The notes under the pieces are model-generated. The model ran no database searches. It was given only the letters and a program-made list of their open reading frames with translations, and was not told where the DNA came from. A stretch of DNA of 10,612 nucleotides from Bacillota bacterium (GTDB taxonomy: Bacteria > Bacillota_A > Clostridia > DSM-8532): contig JAFADM010000223.1 of assembly GCA_023424865.1 (NCBI GenBank), positions 1 to 10,612 of the forward strand, written 5' to 3'. The position numbers were made by a program, and so were the translations under genes. Below are positions 1-5,892 of this stretch, one piece after another. Within the stretch, counting starts at the first letter, position 1. The number at the start of each line of letters is the position of its first letter.

Positions 1-51
1 TGTCGAAACATTAAAGGCCTTTGTAATCTCGCTGATTGTCATAAGTTTCAT
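1..51 (-). CDS. MerR-family regulator, N-terminal 17 codons only (cut by window edge)
   Basis: The minus strand begins ATG at position 51 and stays open to the left edge, reading MKLMTISEITKAFNVST. This matches the opening of MerR helix-turn-helix proteins (TISE-x-x-K-x-F-N-V-S-T, normally followed by RTLRYYE). A strong AGGAGG lies at 59-64, seven bases from this ATG. The earlier ATG at 55 is in another frame and stops after 14 codons, so it was not chosen. Known for the family: dimeric MerR proteins bind promoters with overlong spacers and untwist them when an effector binds. The promoter just upstream has a 19-bp spacer, which suggests autoregulation (inference). The effector domain lies outside the window, so the ligand and the member of the family cannot be named. 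It is the next gene in the same direction after the flavoprotein at 172-594, but has its own promoter. Confidence 0.72.
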   Translation of the reverse strand, partial: MKLMTISEITKAFNVST

Positions 52-74
52 TCATTTGCCTCCTTTCTGAAATC

Positions 75-105
75 ATTGTAATGGATGACACGACGTCAAA
101 GTCAA
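75..105 (-). promoter_or_regulatory. MerR-type promoter, 19-bp spacer, for the MerR gene at 1-51
   Basis: On the minus strand a -35 TTGACT (100-105) and a -10 TACAAT (75-80) are separated by 19 bp rather than the usual 17. Near the middle of the spacer is a dyad, TGAC (86-89) and GTCA (95-98) around five bases. The predicted start near 68 leaves a very short leader before the AGGAGG at 59-64. The long spacer with a central dyad is the hallmark of promoters bound by MerR proteins, and the adjacent gene encodes one. The competing TTGACG at 94-99 would give only 13 bp. Confidence 0.5.
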
Positions 106-171
106 AGGGTTTTGATAAATATTTTTAAGAATTTTGAAATTTTCTATAAGGTGAATTTACAACCAGGCTTC

Positions 172-594
172 TTACAGGGTACCCTCTGCTCCCTGCCAGT
201 CGACAAGAAGATTGTACCGTTCTGTTATAAACTGCAAAACACAGTAATTGGGGTCAGCCGGGCCGCTGAAATGATTTACAAGACCATCGTACCACATCTC
301 CTTTTTTACATCGGGATCTGTTATTATTTCAATGGTTCCAACCAAGCTGACATTGTACGCCCCGTCCTTGTTAAAACAGACACTGGCACGGTTACTGTTT
401 GCTATACGTTTTGCCTTGTTGCTTTCAACCCCGGTACAAAAGGTCAGACGTTCAATTCCTTTCGCCTTGGATACAGTGATGGTTGATGCTGTTGGATAAC
501 CCTTTGCGTCAATAAGTGCCAACACACAGTAGCTGTCATCTCTGGTATTTTGAGCGACAATTTCTTCTGCTTTTAAAATAAGCTCTTTACTCAT
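172..594 (-). CDS. Pyridoxamine 5'-phosphate oxidase-like flavoprotein (small, FMN-binding type)
   Basis: This 140-residue cytoplasmic protein looks like the short split-barrel flavoproteins of the pyridoxamine 5'-phosphate oxidase-like fold, also called general stress protein 26-like. Visible features are an early strand with Y-C-V-L-A-L-I-D followed by G-Y-P-T-A-S-T (residues 22-38), a T-F-C-T-G strand and N-K-A-K-R-I (51-64), then A-S-V-C-F (70-74) and an A-Y-N-V-S-L-V-G-T-I-E-I strand (79-90). Order and length fit the family. Members bind FMN, F420 or heme, and the true substrate is usually unknown, so 'oxidase' should not be taken literally. GGAGG at 602-606 lies seven bases before the ATG. 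The gene starts 21 bases after the AlkZ-related gene ends, so the two are probably one operon. A role in pyridoxal phosphate synthesis is unlikely given the short length. Confidence 0.75.
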   Translation of the reverse strand: MSKELILKAEEIVAQNTRDDSYCVLALIDAKGYPTASTITVSKAKGIERLTFCTGVESNKAKRIANSNRASVCFNKDGAYNVSLVGTIEIITDPDVKKEMWYDGLVNHFSGPADPNYCVLQFITERYNLLVDWQGAEGTL

Positions 595-615
595 TCTCTA
601 ACCTCCATAGCTTTT

Positions 616-1323
616 TCAACCTTTAATAAACCTCATCATTCTTTTTTGTTCAACGTTAGGATTCAGAATAAAAATACGTTCCTTTATTTCTGCAAGGGCT
701 TGCACTTGATCCAAATCGGAAGCTTTGCTAAATATCTCTTCGCCCCAAAAGCTTTCGGTTGTACAAAAAACGGTTGATGACCAGCCGTATTCCTCACCCC
801 TTTGGGAGATCTTCTGCTGCCTTCCGCACATCGTTAGAAACATTTTCATTTGCAGTTCTATCAGAGCTCGCTCAAATTGGGCCTTTTCACTTTTCCCAAA
901 GCCCCCAAACTGCTTTATGTCATGCAAGGGCAAGGTTCCATGATCACGGACGACATTATAAATGCGTTTCGCGCAATTGCTTACAATACCATCCTCATAG
1001 GCGCTTTCAAAGCTCCTGTTTTCACGGCGAACCGCAATAAAAAACGGTGCCCATTCTTTTGTGATATAACCGCTTTTATTAAAAAACATCTTTGCATAAG
1101 CGATATCATCACGTTCGTCCAATACCCTCATACGCCATTCCCACGGATCGTTTTCAGGATCGCCCGTATGCCAGCGCACAGGTGTTTCATAAGGCGGATG
1201 CTCATTCCAGCTCCATGGAATAATTGAAATAATCCCTTCGCTGTTTCCGCCTCCCATTGAAAATCCAACGGCCAACAGAACATCTACAAAGTCGTTAAAA
1301 TTTCTAATTGGCTTATTATCCAA
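616..1323 (-). CDS. AlkZ-related protein, TTG start
   Basis: A 235-residue soluble protein. Its N-terminal part, with a G-F-S-M-G-G-G-N-S-E-G-I run and a P-W-S-W-N-E-H-P-P-Y-E-T-P-V-R-W-H-T-G segment, then D-P-W-E-W-R-M-R-V-L and K-S-G-Y-I-T-K-E-W, matches what I recall of proteins annotated 'AlkZ-related'. These are distant relatives of the AlkZ/YcaQ winged-helix DNA glycosylases that unhook crosslinks. The specific function of this group is not known to me, and glycosylase activity is not claimed. The frame is open further upstream to an ATG-like codon at 1374, but AGGAGG at 1331-1336 sits seven bases before TTG at 1323, which fits much better. The upstream extension would read through the ribosome site and a perfect palindrome. 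It is the first gene of a probable operon with the flavoprotein at 172-594. Confidence 0.65.
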   Translation of the reverse strand: MDNKPIRNFNDFVDVLLAVGFSMGGGNSEGIISIIPWSWNEHPPYETPVRWHTGDPENDPWEWRMRVLDERDDIAYAKMFFNKSGYITKEWAPFFIAVRRENRSFESAYEDGIVSNCAKRIYNVVRDHGTLPLHDIKQFGGFGKSEKAQFERALIELQMKMFLTMCGRQQKISQRGEEYGWSSTVFCTTESFWGEEIFSKASDLDQVQALAEIKERIFILNPNVEQKRMMRFIKG

Positions 1324-1364
1324 GTGCTCCCCTCCTTTTCTCCTTGTTAAATAATAACCTTGCC

Positions 1365-1388
1365 AACAAGACAACTGCTTGTCTTGTT
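1365..1388. promoter_or_regulatory. Perfect 10-bp-arm palindrome, candidate operator of the AlkZ-related operon
   Basis: AACAAGACAA at 1365-1374 is repeated exactly in inverted form, TTGTCTTGTT, at 1379-1388, with four bases between. A third copy of the half-site GTCTTGTT occurs at 1429-1436. The palindrome lies 42 bases before the TTG start. Its arms are poor in G+C and no T-run follows on either strand, which argues against a terminator. Size and symmetry fit a dimeric repressor such as a TetR-type protein, but the regulator is not identified. No clear -35/-10 pair could be fixed around it. Confidence 0.5.
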
Positions 1389-1454
1389 CATTTATGAGCT
1401 TTAATAATATTTAACTGCAGCTTATAGCGTCTTGTTTAATCGTCGTCATTTAAT

Positions 1455-1501
1455 ATGCCTAAATGGGCTTATTCAGCTTTAAGATGCCTAAATGGGCTTA
1501 T
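1455..1501. repeat. Two exact 18-bp direct repeats, period 29 bp
   Basis: ATGCCTAAATGGGCTTAT occurs at 1455-1472 and again, without change, at 1484-1501. Each copy contains GCC and GGC around six bases; in the left copy the dyad extends further with flanking AT pairs, interrupted by one mismatch. The pair lies just past the stop of the acetyltransferase-hydrolase gene and upstream of the AlkZ-related operon. It could be tandem protein-binding sites for that operon or weak hairpins in the 3' end of the upstream transcript. The sequence alone does not decide. Confidence 0.6.
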
Positions 1502-1509
1502 AATGAACT

Positions 1510-2991
1510 TCATGGTATTGTGCTTGCCATAGCATACAACTCGTCATGGAGGCTTTCAACATCATAATCAATATTGCTTAATATTGTTATTGAAAGATTT
1601 TTGTCTCTGTCGTATGACGTAAAAAAGTTAGCGCCGGGATCACAGCCTTGAAACGATGGAATTTTACCATCCAGGAGCCATACGCCATAGCCATAGCAAT
1701 TTTCATCAACCTGGGGAGACAGCATTTGTTTCAGCATAGCTGCACTGATTAGCTTTTCGCCCAGCAAAGCATCCCAGAATTTTTGGACATCCGGGGCGGT
1801 GGTAAACGCTCCGCCTGCGCCGGTTCCTTTTGCGTCAATACTAAAGATATTTGTCCTGTAATCGTTTTTCTCATCGTCGTAGATGTAAGAAAAAGCGCAC
1901 TTTGCTGGTAATCTGTCAAGCTCATAATACCCGGTATTCACCATAGCGCAGGGCTCAAAAATAACTTTACGCAGATATTCATCAAAGGGCATTTTTACAA
2001 CGGCCTCGATCACCAAACCTAAAACGACATATCCAGTATTATTGTACTGAAAGCTTTGCCCTCTTTGATACATCATGGGCTTATTGATAAACAGGGGAAT
2101 AATATCTGCAGACTTCCGGATGCGATAATTAGGAAAATCCTTCCACAAATCTTCATATTCGTGCATAACCGTTTCATCGAAATAATCAGGTATGCCGGAG
2201 GTATGATTCAAAAGCTGTCGAATAGTGATTTGAGGATCGATTTCCTTTAAATCAAAATCCAGTAAATCACCTATAGTGGATTCAAATTGAATAGCTCCTT
2301 TTTCAATAAGGCCTAGAATTGCAGTGGCAACAAAAACCTTGCCCGCAGAAGCTGTTCCAAACTTTGTTTCAGTCTCGTTGGGAATTTTATTTGCCTTGTC
2401 CGAATATCCAAATCGGTCGCTAAAGATGTTTTTTCCTTCTTTTACAATAGAAATTACTCCGCTGAATGCTTTATCAATAGAATGATTCCAATTCATAGAT
2501 GATGCCTCCCTTTGCAAATTTATTTGGTAAAAGGCAGCGGTTTTATCATATTGAAAACCGCATGAAATAAGCGTCTTACAGGATGACAGGTTTTCTTCAT
2601 CCGGCTGAACGATAATTTCTTTAGCTTGTGTTTCTTCACAAATTCTATCAATGAGTGCTTGTACGACCTTTTTGCCATATCCTTTATGTAGATAGCTTTC
2701 TTCACCTATCAAATAATCTATGCTATAGATTTCATCGGGAGCTTGTACAGAGTACCAATCTTCGCTTGCGTTGTAACAGTCGTAATACTGGCAAAAACCA
2801 ATGGGCTGCCTGTCCTTCATTACGATAAAATGGTGAATGAACGCAAAATTACCCTTTCTCTGTTTTATCTCGTCAATCCAGTCTTCAGGATCTTCGTACC
2901 AACGCAAGATATATGGCTTATGAAGCCATACATTCATAAGTGCAATGTCTGTCTCTTCTATTTTTCTCAAATACAAATTACTATCACACAT
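1510..2991 (-). CDS. GNAT acetyltransferase fused in frame to a beta-lactamase-type serine hydrolase
   Basis: The 493-residue frame has two parts. Residues 1-160 are a GNAT domain most like the AAC(6')-Ib type of acetyltransferase, with an L-R-K-I-E-E-T-D start, S-I-D-Y-L-I (90-95), the acetyl-CoA loop K-G-Y-G-K (103-107) and a terminal C-G-F. Residues 166-493 are a class C beta-lactamase/penicillin-binding-protein fold hydrolase. It has the nucleophile motif S215-A-G-K218, an L-N-H-T-S-G-I-P segment (261-268), Y316-N-N318, and G-A-G-G-A-F-T-T (391-398); the usual H-x-G third motif is replaced by G-C-D-P-G (449-453). There is no signal peptide, so the hydrolase would be cytoplasmic, probably an esterase or peptidase rather than a secreted beta-lactamase. 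AAGGAG at 2999-3004 serves ATG 2991. M166 has its own ribosome site, so two products are possible. Aminoglycoside resistance is not implied. Confidence 0.82.
   Translation of the reverse strand: MCDSNLYLRKIEETDIALMNVWLHKPYILRWYEDPEDWIDEIKQRKGNFAFIHHFIVMKDRQPIGFCQYYDCYNASEDWYSVQAPDEIYSIDYLIGEESYLHKGYGKKVVQALIDRICEETQAKEIIVQPDEENLSSCKTLISCGFQYDKTAAFYQINLQREASSMNWNHSIDKAFSGVISIVKEGKNIFSDRFGYSDKANKIPNETETKFGTASAGKVFVATAILGLIEKGAIQFESTIGDLLDFDLKEIDPQITIRQLLNHTSGIPDYFDETVMHEYEDLWKDFPNYRIRKSADIIPLFINKPMMYQRGQSFQYNNTGYVVLGLVIEAVVKMPFDEYLRKVIFEPCAMVNTGYYELDRLPAKCAFSYIYDDEKNDYRTNIFSIDAKGTGAGGAFTTAPDVQKFWDALLGEKLISAAMLKQMLSPQVDENCYGYGVWLLDGKIPSFQGCDPGANFFTSYDRDKNLSITILSNIDYDVESLHDELYAMASTIP
2494..2513 (-). 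promoter_or_regulatory. Internal ribosome binding site and ATG for the hydrolase half
   Basis: Inside the fused gene, AAAGGGAGG (2505-2513) precedes an in-frame ATG (2494-2496) by eight bases. Translation from here gives a 328-residue protein that begins M-N-W-N-H-S-I-D, just where the stand-alone hydrolase domain would begin. The same bases encode Q-R-E-A of the linker. This looks like the start of a formerly separate gene, now read through from the acetyltransferase, or a deliberate second start. Confidence 0.6.
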
Positions 2992-2998
2992 ACCTATA

Positions 2999-3043
2999 CT
3001 CCTTCATATATTCTATTTTAACAAATTTGCAATCATTAAACAA
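2999..3043 (-). promoter_or_regulatory. Promoter and ribosome site of the acetyltransferase-hydrolase gene
   Basis: On the minus strand -35 TTGTTT (3038-3043) and -10 TAAAAT (3015-3020) are 17 bp apart. They are followed closely by AAGGAG (2999-3004) and the ATG at 2991. The leader would be under 20 bases. The boxes are imperfect, so this is a moderate call. The rest of this intergenic stretch up to 3156 shows only a 6-bp inverted repeat (AGTGCC at 3046-3051, GGCACT further right) of unclear meaning. Confidence 0.4.
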
Positions 3044-3156
3044 AAGAGTGCCCAGCCAAGCTTTATAGGCACTGAGACCTCTAGCGGAATTGGCCAATAC
3101 ACCCAAGCCACTCGATATAAAAGCATTTATCGATAAGTGTATCGGCTTATATATAA

Positions 3157-3468
3157 TTCTGTATACCCATTAATCTGTATACCCATTCCAAAAAAGCAAT
3201 TAACGAATTGGGACGTATACAGAAAATAGAACCTGAAATCATGAGCTACTTTGCCGTTTATGAGGTTATGCTCTTTTCTTCTATTGTGAAAATTTTTGAC
3301 ATTCCGAACATCAGCAAACGGAATCCAGGTGAAAAAGTTTATATTGTTTATACTTTTGCTGACATATTGGGACAAGAGCACGCTTTTAATTCTAACAAGA
3401 GCATAAATTTGGACGTACTGCGGGAAGAGGTAACTCATATGCTAATTAATTTGCTGCTATCCTCTTAA
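3157..3468 (+). pseudogene. Truncated plus-strand remnant, possibly the C-terminal half of a TetR-family regulator
   Basis: The frame is open from 3157 to a TAA at 3466-3468 without a convincing start. The only start-like codons, TTG 3208 and ATG 3238, have no ribosome site. The reading is protein-like: a K-K-A-I-N-E-L-G-R-I-Q-K-I segment, then E-I-M-S-Y-F-A-V-Y-E-V-M-L-F-S-S-I-V-K-I, and an E-E-V-T-H-M-L-I-N-L-L ending helix. This resembles the helical ligand-binding end of a TetR regulator, where a P-E-x-x-S-Y-F type helix and a terminal amphipathic helix are common. No DNA-binding domain is found upstream on this strand, so the gene appears broken. The TetR assignment is a guess from general character. 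The opposite-strand frame at 3127-3438 looks like its shadow. Confidence 0.35.
3158..3187. repeat. Two 14-bp direct repeats, period 16 bp
   Basis: TCTGTATACCCATT is present at 3158-3171 and again at 3174-3187. The copies lie at the left end of the remnant frame and may mark a small duplication associated with its truncation. No function is claimed. Confidence 0.55.
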
Positions 3469-3563
3469 AGCGCTATAGAACTTAAGCTGCATACTGGCTT
3501 CCCATTTCCACATACCTGTGGTCCATCTAAAGAAATCCATAATAATAACCATTTGAATATTCG

Positions 3564-4406
3564 TTAACGCGTTTTAAATTGCGATAGAAATTCGTCAAAA
3601 TAGCCGTAAAACTCTTCTTTATTCGCTAAATGAACATTATGATCCGGGTGTGACATCTCGCGAGCAAGACAATTGGGGATTAAAGAATTCATTTGGGTAA
3701 AATCCTCGTCAGATACTGCCCCACCGCCCTTTGCTCTAATCAGCAATACAGGACACTTTATTTCAGGGAGTATGCTGAACCAATTTTCATCATATGCTAT
3801 ATTGGCAGCAATAGCCTGAGAACTGAACATCATCTGATAGCCTTCTACAGTTTCTAAAAGACTGTTCATAAAATACTGATATTCCAGTTCAGACTCCGAA
3901 GAACTTCTAATAAACGACATAGCTTCGCTCAGACTGGAAAACGGCAAAGGCCAATCTTTTGTTATCGGATCAATTGGCAGGATTTCATTGGGTGGCAACG
4001 CACATGGTTTTTCAAGCCCGTTTGCTGATTTATCAAGTATGGCCAGACCCCTTACATGTTCAGGATAAAGCTTTGCAAAAAAGGATGCAATTCGTCCACC
4101 CATGGAGTGTCCTATGATTATGGCCGAATCGATCTTTAGCAAATCCAGAAGTTCAAAAACATCCTCTGCCATCTCTTCAGGAATGTACTTCGACACGGGT
4201 TTACTGCTTAATCCATGACCTCTCTGATCTAAAGCTATAATGCGATATTGATTTCCGTAGTGCTGAATGAAGTCATACCAAGTCTCTGCTCTTCCCCACC
4301 TTCCGTGGAGACATACAATAACTGGTCCCTCGGTTTTTGTATCAAAATAGAACGCATCAATACTCTTCAGCTTGGAAACGGTCCTGTATATTTTAACTTT
4401 CTCCAT
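3564..4406 (-). CDS. Alpha/beta-fold hydrolase
   Basis: A 280-residue cytoplasmic serine hydrolase of the alpha/beta fold, of normal length. The oxyanion motif H34-G35 follows a V-I-V-C-L strand. A-L-D-Q-R-G-H-G (58-65) is the classic loop after strand four. The nucleophile elbow is G99-H-S101-M-G-G. D233 or D235 in the V-S-D-E-D stretch is the probable acid, and H256 in D-H-N-V-H-L the probable catalytic base. The cap region (about 130-200) contains no recognisable substrate signature, so esterase, C-C hydrolase or lactonase activity cannot be separated. AGGTG lies seven bases before ATG 4406. A TTGACA promoter starts between this gene and the TIGR04076 gene upstream (78-base gap), so it can be transcribed alone, though readthrough from the SOS promoter is possible. 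No terminator is evident after it. Confidence 0.9.
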   Translation of the reverse strand: MEKVKIYRTVSKLKSIDAFYFDTKTEGPVIVCLHGRWGRAETWYDFIQHYGNQYRIIALDQRGHGLSSKPVSKYIPEEMAEDVFELLDLLKIDSAIIIGHSMGGRIASFFAKLYPEHVRGLAILDKSANGLEKPCALPPNEILPIDPITKDWPLPFSSLSEAMSFIRSSSESELEYQYFMNSLLETVEGYQMMFSSQAIAANIAYDENWFSILPEIKCPVLLIRAKGGGAVSDEDFTQMNSLIPNCLAREMSHPDHNVHLANKEEFYGYFDEFLSQFKTR

Positions 4407-4421
4407 CCTTGTTCACCTGTC

Positions 4422-4450
4422 CCTGTACTTAATTAATTTATTTTTGTCAA
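4422..4450 (-). promoter_or_regulatory. Promoter of the alpha/beta hydrolase
   Basis: The minus strand has a perfect -35 TTGACA (4445-4450) and, 17 bp on, TACAGG (4422-4427), which keeps only half of the -10 consensus. The spacer is pure A/T apart from its last base. The ribosome site and ATG follow within 16 bases. The consensus -35 makes it credible, while the poor -10 lowers certainty. Confidence 0.4.
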
Positions 4451-4484
4451 CACTCTGCAATGCACATAATTAACTATTTTCCCA

Positions 4485-4793
4485 TCAATCCATTGCCTTC
4501 AAATAAAAAACAACGGGTCTTATTCCATCGGTACAGCAAAGTATCTGCTCTCCATCCTGATTATTCCATGGAGCATAGCTTGCGCCTGCTGAAAGGGCAT
4601 TAATCCCTCTGTAGATGTCGATCCATGCCCATGGACAGAAGCCTGCAGGCATTTCCGCACTGCCCTCATAAACAAATATGTCACCTTCATTAAGTAACGA
4701 GCACGGGCCAACCTCTTTTCCATCGGTTAAATACTTTTCTGCATATTGTGCATAGTATTCTTTTTTAAGTACAGTGATTTTAACTTTTTTCAT
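4485..4793 (-). CDS. TIGR04076 family protein, long form, under a LexA-box promoter
   Basis: A 102-residue protein that fits the TIGR04076 family as I know it: opening M-K-K-V-K-I-T-V, a G-P-C-S motif (29-32), N-E-G-D-I-F (35-40), G-F-C-P-W-A-W (51-57), and an ending C-C-T-D-G-I-R-P-V-V-F-Y-L (86-98). Four cysteines (31, 53, 86, 87) are placed at family-conserved spots and might bind metal or be redox active; this is inference, as the family's function is unknown. The start is ATG 4793, with GGAG ten bases upstream, a longish spacing. The promoter at 4859-4887 carries a perfect LexA site, so SOS induction is predicted. A shorter paralogue lies at 5893-6144. Confidence 0.8.
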   Translation of the reverse strand: MKKVKITVLKKEYYAQYAEKYLTDGKEVGPCSLLNEGDIFVYEGSAEMPAGFCPWAWIDIYRGINALSAGASYAPWNNQDGEQILCCTDGIRPVVFYLKAMD

Positions 4794-4858
4794 TTTTCAT
4801 CCGCTCCAAAGAATTTATACTCTGCGATTTCTGATTATACGAAATGATTTCTGACAAC

Positions 4859-4887
4859 ATTATATCGAACATACGTTCTAAAATCAA
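4859..4887 (-). promoter_or_regulatory. Sigma-A promoter of the TIGR04076 gene
   Basis: On the minus strand -35 TTGATT (4882-4887) and a perfect -10 TATAAT (4859-4864) stand 17 bp apart. The predicted start near 4852 gives a leader of about 58 bases to ATG 4793. The LexA box occupies 14 of the 17 spacer bases. Confidence 0.62.
4866..4879. promoter_or_regulatory. LexA (SOS) box
   Basis: CGAACATACGTTCT matches the Gram-positive LexA/DinR consensus CGAAC-R-N-R-Y-GTTY at every defined position, with the palindromic core GAAC (4867-4870) and GTTC (4875-4878). It lies between the -35 and -10 of the promoter reading toward 4793, where a bound repressor would block polymerase. A plus-strand TATAAT at 4895-4900 is nearby but has no matching -35 box. 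Confidence 0.65.
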
Positions 4888-4980
4888 TATGTTTTATAAT
4901 AAAACAGAGTGGAATCGAACATTATTTGTAATTTTATATTATTGAATATAAATACAAATAGTCTGCTGAAGAGAAGCATT

Positions 4981-5002
4981 CGTTTTAATATCGTTTTAAT
5001 AT
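4981..5002. repeat. Tandem 11-bp duplication upstream of the small membrane protein
   Basis: CGTTTTAATAT at 4981-4991 is followed at once by the same 11 bases at 4992-5002. It lies in a very AT-rich intergenic stretch (4794-5078). A weak plus-strand promoter candidate there is TTGTAA (4926-4931) with TATAAA (4947-4952), a 15-bp spacing that is too short to trust. Nothing else is recognised in this gap besides the LexA-controlled promoter. Confidence 0.5.
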
Positions 5003-5078
5003 AGAAATAAGTATCCAAATATAAAAGCTAGGGAATGATAGTTTATATTTGAAGGAGCACCTCTAAAAGGAGAAGAAG

Positions 5079-5279
5079 ATGATGAAAAACAGAACAAATA
5101 AAATAATTATTATTTGCAGTATTCTTCAAATTATCATTGGTACGATAGGAATAATAGCTATTATTTTTCTTGTCGCCACCGGCGATAAACTAGTACCGTG
5201 GCTGCCTGCCGCAATATTAGCGGTTCTTCTTATCATTATAGGTATACTCAATATAAGGATTTGGATGCGAAGGCATTAA
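5079..5279 (+). CDS. Small membrane protein with two transmembrane segments
   Basis: A 66-residue protein with a positively charged N-terminus (M-M-K-N-R-T-N-K), a hydrophobic helix at about 9-32 rich in isoleucine, a short G-D-K-L-V-P-W-L-P loop, a second hydrophobic helix at about 43-60, and a basic end (R-I-W-M-R-R-H). Both termini should therefore be cytoplasmic, giving a hairpin in the inner membrane. AAGGAG at 5067-5072 lies six bases before ATG 5079; ATG 5082 is also possible. I do not recognise a family. It resembles many unassigned small membrane proteins of Firmicutes. It is one of few plus-strand genes here and ends 11 bases from the convergent end of the GNAT gene. No terminator is seen between them. 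Confidence 0.7.
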   Translation: MMKNRTNKIIIICSILQIIIGTIGIIAIIFLVATGDKLVPWLPAAILAVLLIIIGILNIRIWMRRH

Positions 5280-5290
5280 TTCATCGCGTA

Positions 5291-5737
5291 TTAATTACTT
5301 AATAAGCGTATTTTTTTAGTGAAACAATATGATTTCTTATCAAAACCCTTACGTTCATAGAAATTGTGTGCATTTGTTCGTTGAAACCCACTGTTCAGTA
5401 TGAAATAAGAAAGTTGGTTTTCCAAAGCATAATCCTCTGCAAATTTAAGAAGTTTAGTACCAATTCCTTTGTTTTGATGATCTTTTCCAACAGCAAGGCC
5501 ATTAATTTTCAGATAACCTGTTTCAAATTCTATTGCCATTGTTTTTACAGTGGTTATGAAACCAACTACTTCATTATCCAGTAACGCTACGAAGGTTTTA
5601 TAATCATTATTATTATTCATTCTTTCAATTCTTGATCCAAATTGCTCCGGGTTTATATTAAGCCCCAACTCATGGTTCCATAACAATATTACTTCAGAAT
5701 AATCTTTAGGTTCTATTTCTCTAATTTCAATATCCAT
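5291..5737 (-). CDS. GNAT-family N-acetyltransferase
   Basis: A 148-residue single-domain GNAT enzyme, the usual length. It shows the I-R-E-I-E-P-K-D start of strand one, F-V-A-L-L-D-N-E-V-V-G-F (49-60), L-K-I-N-G-L-A-V (76-83) and the acetyl-CoA pyrophosphate loop Q88-N-K-G-I-G93 (motif A, Q-x-x-G-x-G). The late motif is N-A-H-N-F-Y-E-R-K-G-F (122-132). It transfers an acetyl group from acetyl-CoA to an amine, but the acceptor cannot be predicted. GGAGGA lies five bases before ATG 5737. It runs in the same direction as the TIGR04076 gene at 5893-6144, 155 bases downstream of it. No convincing promoter was found in that gap and no terminator either, so co-transcription is possible. It is not closely similar to the acetyltransferase half of the 1510-2991 gene. 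Confidence 0.9.
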   Translation of the reverse strand: MDIEIREIEPKDYSEVILLWNHELGLNINPEQFGSRIERMNNNNDYKTFVALLDNEVVGFITTVKTMAIEFETGYLKINGLAVGKDHQNKGIGTKLLKFAEDYALENQLSYFILNSGFQRTNAHNFYERKGFDKKSYCFTKKIRLLSN

Positions 5738-5892
5738 AATCGTCCTCCATCAGAAATCAGATATATATTTAAAATATCAGCACCTGGAAGCTTTTTAACC
5801 GGTCTATATAAAAACATGGCCGCGCTTCGCTTGTGATAACAAGTACAGATTAACAAATACCCTGGGAATCATGGGCTCACGCTATAATAAAC

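Noticed and set aside
85..486. Plus-strand open frame of 133 codons opposite the flavoprotein
   Set aside because: No ribosome site, no domain, and the minus-strand frame has both.
616..1374. Longer reading of the AlkZ-related protein starting at 1374
   Set aside because: It would translate through the ribosome binding site and the palindrome; TTG 1323 has an ideal AGGAGG and the family-like sequence starts there.
3127..3438. Minus-strand open frame of 103 codons
   Set aside because: No ribosome site; composition looks like the antisense of the plus-strand remnant, which reads more like protein.
3502..3522. Hairpin CCACA/TGTGG between the remnant and the alpha/beta hydrolase as a terminator
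   Set aside because: The stem has only five pairs and no T-run follows on either strand.
4895..4900. Plus-strand TATAAT that could drive the small membrane protein gene
   Set aside because: No acceptable -35 at 16 to 18 bp; the AT-rich setting makes such a hexamer likely by chance.
4916..4929. Second possible LexA site, CGAACATTATTTGT
   Set aside because: The left half matches but the right half has two mismatches and there is no aligned promoter.
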